The position numbers were made by a program, and so were the translations under genes. Source: Tranzscheliella williamsii (lineage: Eukaryota; Basidiomycota; Ustilaginomycetes; Ustilaginales; Ustilaginaceae). From it: a stretch of DNA of 64,000 nt. The notes beneath the pieces were generated by a model, which saw only the letters and a list, made by a program, of their open reading frames with translations, ran no database searches and was not told where the DNA came from. The DNA is taken from assembly GCA_023212725.1 (NCBI GenBank), contig JALBYF010000023.1:62001-126000 (forward strand). The letters run 5' to 3'. Shown here piece by piece: positions 62,593-64,000 of the stretch. Positions within the stretch are counted from its first letter, which is position 1. Each line of letters starts with the position of its first letter.

Positions 62593-63329
62593 CTCGCACG
62601 GAGGAACAAAGAAAGCATGGAAGAGGAGGGACATGGAGGAGTGGGACTGTTGCGTGATGTGTCAGGTGTTGTGCTTTATAGCAGCCTCTGTCCGCCGAGG
62701 TCTCGCAAGGCTGGGAGTGTTTTCGCTTCATATTCTCGTTTGCAGTTGCCGTCATGGTCTCATTTGCCTAGCTTCGCCCTCCTCCCGCGTATGAGTCTAG
62801 TTTCAATGCACTTACGCCCACTCACCGACTTCAAAGGATGGTGGGCCCACCCGTCCGATTCACTTATCTGGGCCACTACCACGATCACGAGGAGTAAACC
62901 CTCGATTTGTACGTACAGTACATGTTTGCAATTGCATAGCATTCTGCCTGACTATGGAAGAAAACGGGCTTGATGCAAGCTGCGAATCGGATACACTTGG
63001 CCAAAGGGCACAATTTGATAAAGTGTTCTCAGCACGCATCTGTCAATGCTCCGTTACTCTGCAAGCCGTAAAGCTTACGACTGCACATCAATGGGGTGGA
63101 AACTTATGTATGTAGGGATGAGCAGTGTCTACTATACGACGTCAAAGGATGAAGACCAGTGGGCCGTGATACGGCGCTGATGACAAAAGGATTATTTGCT
63201 TGTAATGTGAATTTTTGATATATTATCAGGCGCAAAAGCTGATCGATCACACGGTCTCAAGAAACCGTTACACAGTAGCTACACGAATGCATGCCGAGCG
63301 CTGGGCTCGTGGAATTGCCTGCGACGGGC
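62593..63329. other. Intergenic region, promoter of paralogue B
   Basis: Apart from the TATA box listed next, I see no feature; short ORFs only. Confidence 0.5.
62674..62680 (-). promoter_or_regulatory. TATA box of effector-like paralogue B
   Basis: TATAAAG on the minus strand in CAGAGGCTGCTATAAAGC, 82 bp before the ATG at 62592. Confidence 0.7.
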
Positions 63330-64000
63330 TCAAGGAAATCTGGCTTGGATGATATACCGGTCGAAATTGGCATCGTCCAGAGCGGGAGTCAGATGACGCT
63401 CCAATTGTTCAATAGCATGAGGGGGTCCGCTACCGTATGGATTCGGACTGATTGCGTTGTAGCGCCTACCGTAGCTCAGCGGTGCGTACTGCTGCTCTGA
63501 CGGAACTGAACCGTGTTGACGGGATGTCGAGGCCTCGCCCCTCTCTCGACTCGCTTGATCAACAGCTTCAGGGTTCTGGTAACGCGTGTATGGGTGATTT
63601 TGTGGCAATTCAGGCAGCTGTGCTGATTGTGCACCTTCCCTTATGAAATTGTTCAAGGCGTTTGCATTCCAGTCAACAAAGACCTTAGAACGATCTGCGT
63701 CTTTCCGCCTGATCAAAGAGACTCTCTCGAACAGAATGAATATTGAAAGGAGTGTGTTGTATACGAACGGGCCGAATCACCTCTGTCGCGTACAGGTAAA
63801 TCTCTGTTCCTTGATGCAGTCTATCAACCACTCGATCCATTGAGGGCAGAGGTGGACCTCCTGGTGTTTCTCGGTATTCTAGAATCTTGTTACGTGACAT
63901 AAAGACAGGGGACACAAAGTATGTGTCTGTCCCGCCGCCATCCTTCGTCAGCTCGAATCTTACGTATCTCTAGATCGTTGGCAAGGCTCTCAGACTCTTG
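63330..64000 (-). pseudogene. Broken effector-like gene, continues beyond the window
   Basis: Protein-like sequence runs through the last 670 bases on the minus strand but in more than one frame. The frame open at the right edge ends near 63975. A second frame covers about 63969-63685 (motifs YVRFELTKDGG, YFVSPVFMSRNKILEYRE, GTEIYLYATEVIRPVR) and stops. A third covers about 63716-63330 (VFVDWNANALNNFIREG, then a Pro/Ser/Tyr-rich tail ending RYIIQARFP). Adjacent segments appear to need one-base shifts at about 63.97 and 63.72 kb; no GT-AG intron explains them. Either this is a decaying gene or the assembly has two indel errors. The N-terminus lies outside. No known family is recognised. Confidence 0.5.

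Overview
The window looks like nuclear DNA of a smut fungus (Basidiomycota, Ustilaginomycetes; Ustilago/Sporisorium-like). The support is large, mostly intronless eukaryotic genes rich in Ser/Gln/Pro, a few short GT-AG introns of 86-100 nt, long untranslated or regulatory stretches, a Msg5/Rok1-type MAP-kinase phosphatase, and a cluster of small secreted proteins of the kind smuts use on plants. The genus is inferred from gene content, not proven. I found no tRNA, rRNA, CRISPR array or intact transposon.

Layout, left to right. 1-7.7 kb: the 3' part of coproporphyrinogen oxidase (heme synthesis), a NIPA-type magnesium transporter and a two-finger C2H2 transcription factor. 7.7-15.5 kb: a gene-poor block upstream of that factor, with short direct repeats. 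15.5-26.5 kb: a DEF1-like CUE/polyQ protein, a large dual-specificity phosphatase with a rhodanese-like domain, and a catalase. 26.7-38.6 kb: a 1501-residue disordered protein with a degenerate internal repeat, a three-exon TPR protein, two doubtful exons, a mitochondrial malic enzyme and a two-exon unknown. 39.5-49.2 kb: a Rho-GEF whose DH domain is interrupted, then two chromatin genes side by side (SAP30-like Sin3-binding subunit; DDT-WHIM-PHD protein). 52-56.6 kb: an unknown protein, a two-exon Som1-domain mitochondrial protein and an intracellular-type GH13 alpha-amylase.

56.9-64 kb is an accessory block. It holds three genes for predicted secreted proteins, all on the minus strand, each with a TATA box 75-98 bp before its ATG. 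Two are diverged paralogues. A broken effector-like reading frame lies at the right edge, and a shorter relic lies between the first two genes. A run of 21 A and a 30-bp tandem duplication lie in the gap between the amylase and this block.

Most of the left 56 kb is housekeeping and regulatory: heme synthesis with a heme-dependent catalase, mitochondrial metabolism and protein maturation, MAP-kinase and Rho signalling, and histone deacetylation/nucleosome remodelling. The right end is the candidate for undescribed plant-interaction biology. The proteins there match no family I recognise.
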